From Thalassolituus sp. UBA674 (GTDB taxonomy: Bacteria; Pseudomonadota; Gammaproteobacteria; Pseudomonadales; Oceanobacteraceae), in NCBI GenBank assembly GCA_002298335.1, contig DBNK01000039.1, positions 1 to 40,599 of the forward strand: a stretch of 40,599 nt of DNA. The letters are read 5' to 3'. Of this stretch, positions 31,977 through 40,551 are shown piece by piece. Both the position numbers and the translations under genes were made by a program. Every line of letters starts with the position of its first letter. The stretch's first letter is position 1. A model generated the notes under the pieces. That model worked only from the letters and a program-made list of their open reading frames with translations, was not told the origin of the DNA and made no database searches.

Positions 31977-32005
31977 GCGACAGAGAACGCCTGTGAGGTA
32001 AACCG

Positions 32006-32845
32006 ATGACGGACCTGTACGCGGTTCTGGGTCATCCCATCAGCCACAGCAAATCACCACAGATTCACACCCTGTTTGCCGGACAGACGGGGGAGGATCT
32101 GCTTTACCGTGCCGTACTGGTGCCGCTGGACGGGTTTGCCGATGAAGTCAGCAAGCTGATCCGTCAGCAGGGCATGACCGGTATGAACGTGACGGTGCCG
32201 TTCAAAGAAGAAGCCTTTCAGCTGGCGCAGCAGCGCACGCCCCGGGCCGAACGTGCCGGAGCCGTCAACACACTTAAAGTGCTTTCCAACGGCACTCTGC
32301 TGGCGGATAACACCGATGGTGCTGGTCTTATCCGCGACATCACGGTCAATCAGGGTGTTTCTCTTAAGGGTAAACAGGTCCTGGTGCTGGGTGCAGGCGG
32401 CGCGGTGCGCGGCATTCTGCAGCCATTGCTGGAACAGCAGCCAGCGGCGGTGGTCATTGCCAACCGCACGGTCAGCAAGGCAGAAGCTCTGGCGGCGGAT
32501 TTCGCTGACCTGGGCCGCATTTCCGGCTGCGGTTTTGCCGAAGCCACTCCCCCTGATGGCAGTGCGTTTGATGTCATCATCAACGGCACGTCGGCCAGCC
32601 TGGCCGGTGAACTGCCGCCCCTGACGTCCTCTGTGATCGGCCCGGAAACCGTGTGCTACGACATGATGTACGGCAAAGGCCTTACTGTCTTCAACCGCTG
32701 GGCCAGAGAGCATGGCGCCGCCAGAGTGATTGATGGTCTGGGTATGCTGGTGGAGCAGGCGGCGGAGGCGTTTGAACTCTGGCGCGGAGTGCGCCCGGAT
32801 ACTGCGCCGGTGATGGCTGAACTGCGTGGCGAACGCCGGCGCTGA
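32006..32845 (+). CDS. aroE: Shikimate dehydrogenase
   Basis: AroE reduces 3-dehydroshikimate with NADPH. It has 279 residues. The shikimate-binding SHSKSPQIH is near residue 15, NVTVPFKEEAF carries the catalytic Lys, and NTDGAGL has the catalytic Asp. The NADP-binding GAGGAVRG is followed by NRTVSKAEALA, typical of an NADP-specific enzyme. GLGMLVEQAAEAFELWRG ends the protein. GAGGTA upstream of ATG 32006 is a good ribosome site. A terminator lies 70 bp downstream. Confidence 0.98.
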   Translation: MTDLYAVLGHPISHSKSPQIHTLFAGQTGEDLLYRAVLVPLDGFADEVSKLIRQQGMTGMNVTVPFKEEAFQLAQQRTPRAERAGAVNTLKVLSNGTLLADNTDGAGLIRDITVNQGVSLKGKQVLVLGAGGAVRGILQPLLEQQPAAVVIANRTVSKAEALAADFADLGRISGCGFAEATPPDGSAFDVIINGTSASLAGELPPLTSSVIGPETVCYDMMYGKGLTVFNRWAREHGAARVIDGLGMLVEQAAEAFELWRGVRPDTAPVMAELRGERRR

Positions 32846-32914
32846 TTAAGCCGGATTCTCTGCGGTGAGGAAAGGTGAGGTGAGCCGCGCAGTGCGTACC
32901 TTTCATATGCTGAT

Positions 32915-32942
32915 AAAAAAGCCTGCAACTGCAGGCTTTTTT
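32915..32942. terminator. Bidirectional rho-independent terminator
   Basis: AAAAAAGCCTGC (32915-32926) and GCAGGCTTTTTT (32931-32942) are complementary around a 4-base loop (AACT), with A- and T-runs on both sides. It serves aroE on the + strand and the lipoprotein gene ending at 32965 on the - strand. Confidence 0.92.
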
Positions 32943-32964
32943 ATTCCGGATCAACGGCCGGGCA

Positions 32965-34794
32965 TCACAGAATCGGGCCTTCCTCGAAGGTGATTTCCCA
33001 TACGCTCACGGTACCGCTGACTTCATTAGCTACGGCGATGAAGTGACGGCCGAGACGGCTGAAATAGTCCACGGACTCTGGTCCGAGATCACCGGCTGCC
33101 GGGTTGAAGGTGGCGTCTTCACAATCCCCGGTCTGCGATGAGGTCGTGCAGACGTTCTCCGTGAAGTCACGGTTGGTGGCGTAGAAGTTGAACACTGGTG
33201 CTTCCGGGTTGGTGATCTCAAACGCCATCACACCGCTCTGACGCTCAAGGCCGATGAAGGTCCAGCTGCGGTCACCGAACGTCGCGACTTCCACCGCTTC
33301 TGGCTCAGAACCTTTGTCATCGCTGCGGCTGTCTCCGGTCGTCAGCAGGAAGTTGCTGTCGTTATCGGCGTTGAAGTCAGTGTCAGAGAAGCGGTCAAAA
33401 CGGTAGTTGAACAGCTCATCGGCAATGACATCGCCGCTGTCATACACCAGTTCACCGGCGCTGTTCCAGACAGAAAACGAACGCGCACCAAAGGCGGTGA
33501 TGTTATCACCGGCGGCGTAGCTGTCTTTGTCGTCAGTCACTTTCAGACGCGCCAGCAGACCCGGGTCGCTCAGTGCGGCTTTCAGCGGATGATCCGCTGC
33601 GACCTTGCCGGCAATATCTTTGCCACGGGCTTCGTCGGTGTAGGAGATACAGTCACCTTCGGCATCATCGCCACCATCCCAGTCATGACCGGCATCGTCA
33701 CACTCAGCTTCGCTGGTGGTGTAGATGTATTCGCGACCATCGCCTTCGTTGGCGGTGATCAGATAGGTTTCACCATTCAGGGTCACCGTGGCAATGGCGT
33801 CCGGCATGTAGAGACCGGTCAGCTGCTCATAGCTGCGGAAGTTACCGATTACCTGATCTTTGTCTGAGGCATCCAGTGTATTGCCGGAGGCCGCATCCCA
33901 GGGCTTTCCGCCGAGAGCGGCAATGGCAGTCACAGAGGCTGAGGCCAGATCAATCACCGCAACCGCGTTGTTTTCCTGCAGGGTTACCCAGGCCGTGGCG
34001 GAGGCTGCATCAATGGCCACATATTCAGGCTCGAGATTGCGTGCGACGCTGCTGCCAGGGCCGAGGCGTACGGCAGACGGCAGTTCTGCGGCACGCTCGC
34101 TACCGCTGTTGAAGGCACCGAAGCCGACCTGAGCCACCAGGGCCTGTTCATCACTGAAACCGGCACTGATGTCGACGATGGTCACGGTTCCGGCGGGGTC
34201 GTTGCTGTAGTCACCGCTGGGCTCGCCCTCGTTAGCGCTGACGATATAGCGGCCATCGGGTGAAAAGGTGACCATGTCCGGCATGGCACCGGCCGGATAG
34301 GTGTTGATCAGGGCACGGGTGTCGGCGCGGAACAGGGCAATAAAGCCGCTGCTCTGCGGGTCCTGCGCTTCAACTGCGACGGCAATCAGGCCTTTATGGG
34401 CGGCAACACTGTTGGCGCTGCCTACGGTCACTGAGGCATCCAGACCGGCTTCAGCCAGAGTGATTTCAGCGGTTTTGGCCGGGGTGCTGTCAGTGTCTGA
34501 CAGACGCAGCACATCCAGCGTGCTGCTGGCGTTGGTCAGGAAGAGCTGGTCGGTACAGGTGTCGTAGCTGACGATTTCGGCGGCACCGCTGTCGAACGGG
34601 CTGTCCGAAACGAAGGTGCCGGTCAGCGTCAGTTTGAGGTTCTTGTCGGTATCGATGTTCTCGTCGACGACGGTTTCAACCGTGGCACAGGCGATGCCGA
34701 GTTTTTCCAGCGGGGTTTTCTTGTCGTCATCACCGCCACAGGCGCTGAGAACAGCCACGGGTAACAGCATCAGACCCCAGTGTGTAACCTTCAT
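32965..34794 (-). CDS. Choice-of-anchor I family lipoprotein (copy A)
   Basis: A 609-residue lipoprotein. The signal peptide ends LSACGGDDD, a lipobox with an Asp just after the lipid Cys region. The body is a repeated beta-propeller-like region with the 'choice-of-anchor I' hallmarks: PDMVTFSPDGRYIVSANEGE, PSGDYSNDPAGTVTIVD, EPEYVAIDAASATAWVTLQE, YLITANEGDGREYI, SRSDDKGSEPEAVEV and GPESVDYFSRLGRHFIAVAN. Such proteins look like beta-propeller phytase/esterase-like folds. The activity is unknown, but some are calcium-dependent or phosphate-regulated. The next gene on the same strand is a close paralogue. Confidence 0.92.
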   Translation of the reverse strand: MKVTHWGLMLLPVAVLSACGGDDDKKTPLEKLGIACATVETVVDENIDTDKNLKLTLTGTFVSDSPFDSGAAEIVSYDTCTDQLFLTNASSTLDVLRLSDTDSTPAKTAEITLAEAGLDASVTVGSANSVAAHKGLIAVAVEAQDPQSSGFIALFRADTRALINTYPAGAMPDMVTFSPDGRYIVSANEGEPSGDYSNDPAGTVTIVDISAGFSDEQALVAQVGFGAFNSGSERAAELPSAVRLGPGSSVARNLEPEYVAIDAASATAWVTLQENNAVAVIDLASASVTAIAALGGKPWDAASGNTLDASDKDQVIGNFRSYEQLTGLYMPDAIATVTLNGETYLITANEGDGREYIYTTSEAECDDAGHDWDGGDDAEGDCISYTDEARGKDIAGKVAADHPLKAALSDPGLLARLKVTDDKDSYAAGDNITAFGARSFSVWNSAGELVYDSGDVIADELFNYRFDRFSDTDFNADNDSNFLLTTGDSRSDDKGSEPEAVEVATFGDRSWTFIGLERQSGVMAFEITNPEAPVFNFYATNRDFTENVCTTSSQTGDCEDATFNPAAGDLGPESVDYFSRLGRHFIAVANEVSGTVSVWEITFEEGPIL

Positions 34795-34993
34795 AATCGT
34801 TCAGAACCCCAGAAAAAGACGGGTGAAAAAGAGCGTTAATCCTAACAAAGTCTCAGTTTTACAACCAGTTGGCGCGGGCGTTCTGAGGGGGGGAGGGGCG
34901 GGCGACAGCACGACAGACATGCCATTCCCGTACAGCTGTAAAGAAACGGCCGGAAGCACCCGCACAGGGCAGCTGCTCCCGGACCATCAGCCG

Positions 34994-36814
34994 TTATTCA
35001 AAGCCGAGGGAGTAGATACTGGTGGTACCACTGACTTCGTTACCGACGGCGATATAGTGCTGACCGCCACGGGTGAAGTAATCGATGGATTCCGGGCCCA
35101 GATCGCCCACAGCTTCGTTGTAGGTGTCGTTATCGCACTCGTCACCGTCCAGCTCAGTGCACACGCCTTCTGAGAAGTTGCGGTTGTTGAGGTAGCTCTG
35201 GAACACAGGGGCTGTCGGGTCGGTGATATCAAACACCATCACGCCACCCTGACGCTCAAGGCCGACGAAGGCAAAGAAACGGCCTTTGATATTTGCCACT
35301 TCGATCGCTTCTGGCTCAGTGCCTTTGTCATCGCTGCGGTTGTCAGCCGAGTTGTTCTCATCGTTGGTTGAGTTGAAGTTGGCTGCGTCAGCGCGGTACA
35401 CCTCGTTGGCGATCTCATCACCGCTGTCATAGACCAGAGTGCCGCTGGCATCCCAGATGGAGAAAGAACGGGCACCGAAGGTGACGATGTCATCGGTCGC
35501 GGCGTAGCTGTCGACGTCGTTGGTGACTTTGATGCGGCCCAGCAGGGCTTTGTCGTCCAGCGCTTCTTTCAGCGGATGCGCGTCATCCACCAGATCAACG
35601 ATGTCCTTACCACGGGCTTCGTCGGTGAAGGAGATACAGTCATTGATCTCAGTGTCGTAGAGCTCATTACCGCGGTTATCATCACCGTCCCAGGTGTGTC
35701 CGGCGTCATCGCAGGCGCGCTCGGTGGTTTCGTAGATGTATTCGCGGCCATCGCCTTCATTGGCGGTCAGAATGTAGGTTTCACCCCCCATCTCAATGCT
35801 GGCTACGGTGTCCGGCATGTACAGGCCGACCAGCTGCTCGTAAGAGTCGAAGAAGATCACGTCGTCCTTGTCCGACGGGTCCAGCTCGGCATTCTCATCC
35901 CAGCGTTTTTTACCCAGAGCCACGAGAGAGGACACGCTGGCATTGGCAACATCAATGATGGCCATGCCGTTATTTTCCTGCAGGGAGACCCAGGCGGTGC
36001 TGCCGTCGGCGTTCAGGGTCAGGTATTCAGGTTCCAGATCCTGCGCCACGGAGGTGCCCGATGGTCCGGCCAGACGCAGACCGGCAGGTACATCATCTGC
36101 CCGGCTGCCACCGCTGTTGAAGTCAGTGAACAGTACCTGAGAAACGACAGCGTCTGCGGCAGTGAAGCCGTCTTTCAGGTCAACGATGGTCACAGAGCCC
36201 TGTGGATCATTGCTGTAATCACCACTTGGTTCACCTTCGTTGGCACTGAGGATGTAACGCGCATCTTCCGACAGGGTGACCATGTCCGGCAGGGCACCCG
36301 CGCTGTAAGTCGCGATCAGTTCCAGTGTGTCAGAGCGGTAGAGGGCGAGAATGCCGTCATCCTGCCTGGTCCCGGCTTCGATGGCCACGGCGACCAGACC
36401 TTTCTTCGCAGAAACGCTGTTGGCGGCGCCGATTGCGATACCGGCCGATGCCGCGGCACTGCTCAGGTCAATGGTTCCGGCGTGTGACGGCACGCTGGTG
36501 CCCTCAGCCAGAGCCAGTACATCAATGGTCTTCTCTTCGGCGTTCACCACATACAGGCGGTCAGAGCAGCTGTCGTAGCTGACGATCTCGGCCGAGGCGG
36601 TATCAAACTCATTACCGGATACATAAGTCCCGGCGAGGCTCAGGGTCAGATCACCTTCTTCAACAACGGTTGTCTCGACATAGTCTTCCTGAGGAACACA
36701 TTCGATGCCGAGGGCTTCCAGTGGTGAGGTTGAGTTGCCGTTACTGTCGCTGCCACCGCAGGCGGTCAGCAGGCTGGCAGACACAACCGCCAGAGAGAGG
36801 AGTTTGAGTTTCAT
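34994..36814 (-). CDS. Choice-of-anchor I family lipoprotein (copy B)
   Basis: A 606-residue paralogue of the neighbouring gene, same strand and 199 bp apart. It has lipobox LLTACGGSDSNG. It shares almost every hallmark: GNEFDTASAEIVSYDSCSD, LSEDARYILSANEGEPSGDY, the SNDPQGSVTIVD turn, EPEYLTLNADGSTAWVSLQE, YILTANEGDGREYIYETTER, NRSDDKGTEPEAIEVA and GPESIDYFTRGGQHYIAVGNE. The loop regions differ most, for example the longer DDNRGNELYDTEINDC in copy B. It is upstream of copy A in transcription order, consistent with a tandem duplication followed by divergence. The function is unknown. Confidence 0.93.
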   Translation of the reverse strand: MKLKLLSLAVVSASLLTACGGSDSNGNSTSPLEALGIECVPQEDYVETTVVEEGDLTLSLAGTYVSGNEFDTASAEIVSYDSCSDRLYVVNAEEKTIDVLALAEGTSVPSHAGTIDLSSAAASAGIAIGAANSVSAKKGLVAVAIEAGTRQDDGILALYRSDTLELIATYSAGALPDMVTLSEDARYILSANEGEPSGDYSNDPQGSVTIVDLKDGFTAADAVVSQVLFTDFNSGGSRADDVPAGLRLAGPSGTSVAQDLEPEYLTLNADGSTAWVSLQENNGMAIIDVANASVSSLVALGKKRWDENAELDPSDKDDVIFFDSYEQLVGLYMPDTVASIEMGGETYILTANEGDGREYIYETTERACDDAGHTWDGDDNRGNELYDTEINDCISFTDEARGKDIVDLVDDAHPLKEALDDKALLGRIKVTNDVDSYAATDDIVTFGARSFSIWDASGTLVYDSGDEIANEVYRADAANFNSTNDENNSADNRSDDKGTEPEAIEVANIKGRFFAFVGLERQGGVMVFDITDPTAPVFQSYLNNRNFSEGVCTELDGDECDNDTYNEAVGDLGPESIDYFTRGGQHYIAVGNEVSGTTSIYSLGFE

Positions 36815-37008
36815 ATTCAGCTCGTAGTCAGATCATTTTTAAAATCGAACGAAAGAATGAGGCAAAAGCGTGAAGGTTTTATGACATCCCTGTGATGCCT
36901 GTCAGAGCTGACTTTCTCGCGGTTTCCGGCGGCAGAATGGTGCTGGCGGGTCCATGCTGCATGAGCCAGGGAAGGCGGTTACCAATAAAAATTACAGGAC
37001 GTACACAT

Positions 37009-38007
37009 ATGAAACTTGCCGTTTTTCCCCCCGCTTTTCTGCGCCTGCTGGTGCTGATGTTTTTCCTGATGCTGGCGCAGTACTCCCAGGCGTTCGGTCC
37101 GGTTCCGGATGTCTTTCCGAGAGGCATCCCGGATCATTATCTCACCCTCCCCAGCGGTGATGTCATGCACTACTACGATGAAGGTAACCCTCAGGGAAAA
37201 CCTCTGCTGATGGTGCATGGTTATCCGACCTCAGCGTTCCTTTACCGTCATATCATTGCTGAGCTGTGCCCGGACCGTCAGAGTGAATACCGCTGCATCG
37301 CCATGACCCACATCGGCTTCGGTAAGTCTTCCTGCCCGGGCGACGGTTCGGCCATCGGACCTGCCTATGAGGTGGCGCGGCTGGAAGACTTCATCCAGCA
37401 GCTCAACCTGCAGGATACCGGCCTGATTGTGCATGACTGGGGTGGACCGATCGGCACGCTGGCCGGACTGCGTCACCATGAGCGCATCAGTCATCTGGTG
37501 ATTCTGAATACCATGCTGACCTTTCCGGAGTCTGAGTTACTGGCGGAACTGATGGACTGGGCTGAGCAGTGGTTCGGAGAAGAGCGGCCGCTGATTGAAC
37601 ACCTGTATGACCGTTATGTCGCGGTGGGCATGCAGGCGCTGACCAATCACTACCTCCGCTGGCCGGAACTGGCGGTATACCGCGCGCCGTTTAATGGCCC
37701 AGACGGTGCCTGCCGCACGCACGCCGGGGTCAACCTGTTTGCCCGGGCGCATGCGGATGAAGCCCTGTTTACCGAGATAGCACAGCGCGCTCAGGCAGAC
37801 TGGCAGACAAAACCAACGGTGATCTTCTGGGGTCTGGATGATCCGCTGTTCGGCAACCGCACCAACCGCGGGGTGGAAGTGCATGAGCGTATTGAGGCGC
37901 TGTTCCCGCAGGCGGATACCATCGTCTTTGATGCCAACCACTTCATGCAGGAAGATCAGCCACAGGGTATTGCGGCAGAGATCCGCACTTTTATACCGGG
38001 CTATTGA
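37009..38007 (+). CDS. Exported alpha/beta hydrolase, haloalkane dehalogenase / epoxide hydrolase type
   Basis: A 332-residue alpha/beta hydrolase with an N-terminal signal peptide (FLRLLVLMFFLMLAQYSQA, about 10-28), so it is predicted to be exported. The oxyanion loop is HGYP (70-73). The nucleophile is Asp143 in VHDWGGPIG, the acid is D277/D278 in FWGLDDPLF and the catalytic base is His311 in DANHFMQ. An Asp nucleophile is characteristic of haloalkane dehalogenases and epoxide hydrolases. The flanking THIGFGKS and LVILNTML resemble subfamily III dehalogenases, whereas HGYP (not HGNP) loses the halide-holding Asn and resembles epoxide hydrolases. Activity is therefore undecided. The start ATG 37009 is chosen because it alone gives the signal peptide. 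Confidence 0.88.
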   Translation: MKLAVFPPAFLRLLVLMFFLMLAQYSQAFGPVPDVFPRGIPDHYLTLPSGDVMHYYDEGNPQGKPLLMVHGYPTSAFLYRHIIAELCPDRQSEYRCIAMTHIGFGKSSCPGDGSAIGPAYEVARLEDFIQQLNLQDTGLIVHDWGGPIGTLAGLRHHERISHLVILNTMLTFPESELLAELMDWAEQWFGEERPLIEHLYDRYVAVGMQALTNHYLRWPELAVYRAPFNGPDGACRTHAGVNLFARAHADEALFTEIAQRAQADWQTKPTVIFWGLDDPLFGNRTNRGVEVHERIEALFPQADTIVFDANHFMQEDQPQGIAAEIRTFIPGY

Positions 38008-38034
38008 GCAGGCCACAGAGAAAGCCTGAAACAA

Positions 38035-38062
38035 AAAAACGGGAGCCAGGGCTCCCGTTTTC
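38035..38062. terminator. Bidirectional rho-independent terminator
   Basis: AAAACGGGAGCC (38036-38047) and GGCTCCCGTTTT (38050-38061) form a stem of about 12 bp with A/T runs on either side. It lies between the hydrolase gene (+) and the YebC-family gene (-), serving both. Confidence 0.92.
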
Positions 38063-38084
38063 AGTATCCGCTCAGTAAGCAGGA

Positions 38085-38804
38085 TTATTCGAATTTACCG
38101 TTGTGGTAAATGTCCTGCACGTCTTCCAGATCGTTCATCAGGCTGGCAAAACGCTCGAACTGCTCGGCGTCTTCACCGGAGATCGGGTGTTCCATGGTAG
38201 GCAGGTAAGTGATTTCTTCCACCTCAAAATCGATCTCAGGGTTCATTTCCTGCAGTGCGGTTTTGGTTTTGAAGAATTCTGTCGGTGGCACCAGCACTGT
38301 GATCATGCCGTCTTCAGATTCGATGTCAGAAACATCGACATCGGCCATCATCAGGGCTTCCAGTACGGTTTCTTCATCATCACCGGCAAACACGAACATA
38401 GCGCGGTGATCGAACATGTGCGACACCGAACCCTGCGAGCCCAGTTTGGCTTTGGTTTTGGAGAACACACCACGGATTTCACCGAAGGTACGGTTGCTGT
38501 TGTCGGTCAGAGCACTGATCAGCACCATTACGCCACCGGGGCCGATACCTTCGTACAGGGCCGGAACAAAGTCTTCGCCGCTGCCGCCACTGGCTTTATC
38601 CAATGCTTTTTCGATCACGTGAGAAGGCACCTGATCTTTCTTGGCGCGGTCGATCAGGGAGCGCAGAGCCAGGTTGGCAGACGGGTCTGTGCCACCGGCT
38701 TTGGCCGTCACATACACTTCGCGACCGTACTTGGAATAGACTTTGGTTTTCGCCGCGGCCGTTTTGGCCATGGATTCTTTGCGGTTCTGATACGCTCTGC
38801 CCAT
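38085..38804 (-). CDS. YebC/PmpR family (TACO1-like) protein
   Basis: A 239-residue YebC-family protein. The N terminus MGRAYQNRKESMAKTAAAKTKVYSKYGREVYV is the longer, 'second-type' YebC typical of Vibrio and Pseudomonas paralogues rather than the MAGHSKWANI form. ANLALRSLIDRAKKDQVPSH, VPALYEGIGPGGVMVLISAL and KAKLGSQGSVSHMFD follow. The family was long called transcriptional regulators. Recent work links YebC to ribosome rescue at proline stretches, and which applies to this paralogue is unknown. It is monocistronic. Confidence 0.93.
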   Translation of the reverse strand: MGRAYQNRKESMAKTAAAKTKVYSKYGREVYVTAKAGGTDPSANLALRSLIDRAKKDQVPSHVIEKALDKASGGSGEDFVPALYEGIGPGGVMVLISALTDNSNRTFGEIRGVFSKTKAKLGSQGSVSHMFDHRAMFVFAGDDEETVLEALMMADVDVSDIESEDGMITVLVPPTEFFKTKTALQEMNPEIDFEVEEITYLPTMEHPISGEDAEQFERFASLMNDLEDVQDIYHNGKFE

Positions 38805-38975
38805 AGGAATAGCTTCTGGTTACAAGTTCTGAGGGCGCTGATTGTACCCTCGGTAATGCCGCTTGTCTTGCCCGGAACCGGACATAAGCGGCCCACAGTG
38901 TCCTCAAACCCGCCGTTGAACCTCTGCCATCATAAGGTATGCTGAAGGGTATGTTTTGTTAACGGAAGAGATTGT

Positions 38976-40451
38976 ATGTCTGGAATTCTGAAAGTGCTTG
39001 CGGCCTTGCTGGTGGCTGCATTCATCACCTTTCTGCTGTTTTTTTCTGAAAAGGGTGAACATGCTGAGCCCGTCGTTATTCCTGAAAGTCTGACCGAACT
39101 GCCCTCTCCGGTGACCGGCAAACCCTTTGTTTCTGAAGCTCTGGCGGAGAGCATTATCACCTCGCCGTGCTCAGCATCCATCAGCTATCTGCTCTCACAT
39201 TATGCGCTCGACAGCCGTACCTACGACGCCATGGCAGCGATTGATAACGGCTTTGCCATGCCACCAGCGGAGTACGGGGCGGGCAACCCCTGGAGCGGCA
39301 ACATCACCACCGACGGCCTGATTCTGCAGATGGCTCATTTTTTCACCGACTGGTGTACCTTCCTGCCAGAAATCAGCGGCGATCAGGACAACGGCCTGAA
39401 ATACATTCAGGAGTTCGCCTGGTTCTACTACCGCAACTACGCGGCGCAGTCGTTTGTGCAGGGCTTTATGCCGGGCGGTAACCGGCCGCTGCAGACCGGC
39501 CTGGTGTTTACCCGCATGTTCAGTGAAGAGCGCGGCGCCTTTATGAACTCCCCGGCATCGGCCGCCAATGTCAGCCAGTGGGTGTCTGATCCGCGTATCG
39601 AAATCAGCGACTATGAAGAAGTGGATGGCGGAGGCTACGACTACGCCACCTGGAACGACTTCTTCTCGCGTCAGATCAAAATCGACACGGTGACAGAAAC
39701 CATCCCCAGCCGTCCGGTGACCATGCCGGAGCGCGATTACGTGGTGTCAGCGCCAACCGACTGCATTATGAACCCACTGTTGCAGGTACTTGGCAGCAAA
39801 CCCGGAGCCAAGCGGAAGTTCATTGATAACCCGCTGGCAGCCGACACCGTACTGGACGTGAAAACCGTACCCATCAACGTCATGGATCTGCTCGGCAACG
39901 CCCCGGCAGAGATCAAGGACACCTTTGTCGGCGGAACCGGTCTGTCCTGTGTGCTCATGCCGAATACCTACCATCACTTCCACGCGCCGGTTTCCGGTGA
40001 AGTTGTGCATGCGGAAATCATCGAATCCGGCACCTTCGGCTATATCGACTGGCCGAACTGGGTACCGGCGGATGGCAATGTCGGTCAGGCTGGCACTGAC
40101 TTCAGCCAGTTCAATGCCTTCCAGCGCGGTGTGGTCATCATCAAAGTGACCTACGACAACATGAACGGTGAACCGGTTACAGGTTATGTGGCTTCCATCC
40201 CGGTGGGACTGGATACCATCGGCTCTGTGGTGCTGGATGCCGACATCAAAGAAGGCGCCACCGTGAAACGTGGCTACACCCGTCTGGGTAACTTCTTCTA
40301 CGGCGGCTCGCTGGATATCCTCCTGTTCTCCAAAGGTCTGGCGACCGGTGCAGTGCAGACGCGGCTGGGGAATCAGATTGCGGTTCTGAATACCGGGAAG
40401 TTGCCGGAGGAAGAGACGGAGGCTGAGACTGAGGCGTCAGAAGAAGAATAA
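38976..40451 (+). CDS. Membrane-anchored phosphatidylserine decarboxylase-like protein
   Basis: A 491-residue protein with one N-terminal membrane anchor (ILKVLAALLVAAFITFLLFF), a unique region at about 30-215 and a phosphatidylserine decarboxylase-like domain (about 220-450). The PSD hallmarks are visible: NDFFSRQIK (227-235), the APTDC acidic motif with D262, YHHFHAP with H333 and H336 (E. coli YHRVHMP), and FYGGS with Ser445, the counterpart of the LGST self-cleavage serine. All catalytic positions seem conserved, so pyruvoyl formation is possible. The N-terminal third has no counterpart in ordinary PSD. A Glu-rich tail ends it. It is monocistronic with its own terminator. The substrate is unproven. 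Confidence 0.85.
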   Translation: MSGILKVLAALLVAAFITFLLFFSEKGEHAEPVVIPESLTELPSPVTGKPFVSEALAESIITSPCSASISYLLSHYALDSRTYDAMAAIDNGFAMPPAEYGAGNPWSGNITTDGLILQMAHFFTDWCTFLPEISGDQDNGLKYIQEFAWFYYRNYAAQSFVQGFMPGGNRPLQTGLVFTRMFSEERGAFMNSPASAANVSQWVSDPRIEISDYEEVDGGGYDYATWNDFFSRQIKIDTVTETIPSRPVTMPERDYVVSAPTDCIMNPLLQVLGSKPGAKRKFIDNPLAADTVLDVKTVPINVMDLLGNAPAEIKDTFVGGTGLSCVLMPNTYHHFHAPVSGEVVHAEIIESGTFGYIDWPNWVPADGNVGQAGTDFSQFNAFQRGVVIIKVTYDNMNGEPVTGYVASIPVGLDTIGSVVLDADIKEGATVKRGYTRLGNFFYGGSLDILLFSKGLATGAVQTRLGNQIAVLNTGKLPEEETEAETEASEEE

Positions 40452-40476
40452 GTTTTCTGACGTCTGTGTTGATGAA

Positions 40477-40506
40477 AGGGGCCGCAAGGCTCCTTTTTCT
40501 TTTTAG
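40477..40506 (+). terminator. Rho-independent terminator
   Basis: AGGGGCC (40477-40483) and GGCTCCT (40488-40494), with one G-T pair, close a GCAA tetraloop. The T-rich run TTTTCTTTTT follows. It ends the PSD-like gene. Confidence 0.9.
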
Positions 40507-40551
40507 GGAAATATGAGAAGAGATAGTTGTACGCTCCTGGGAGGACGGCAT

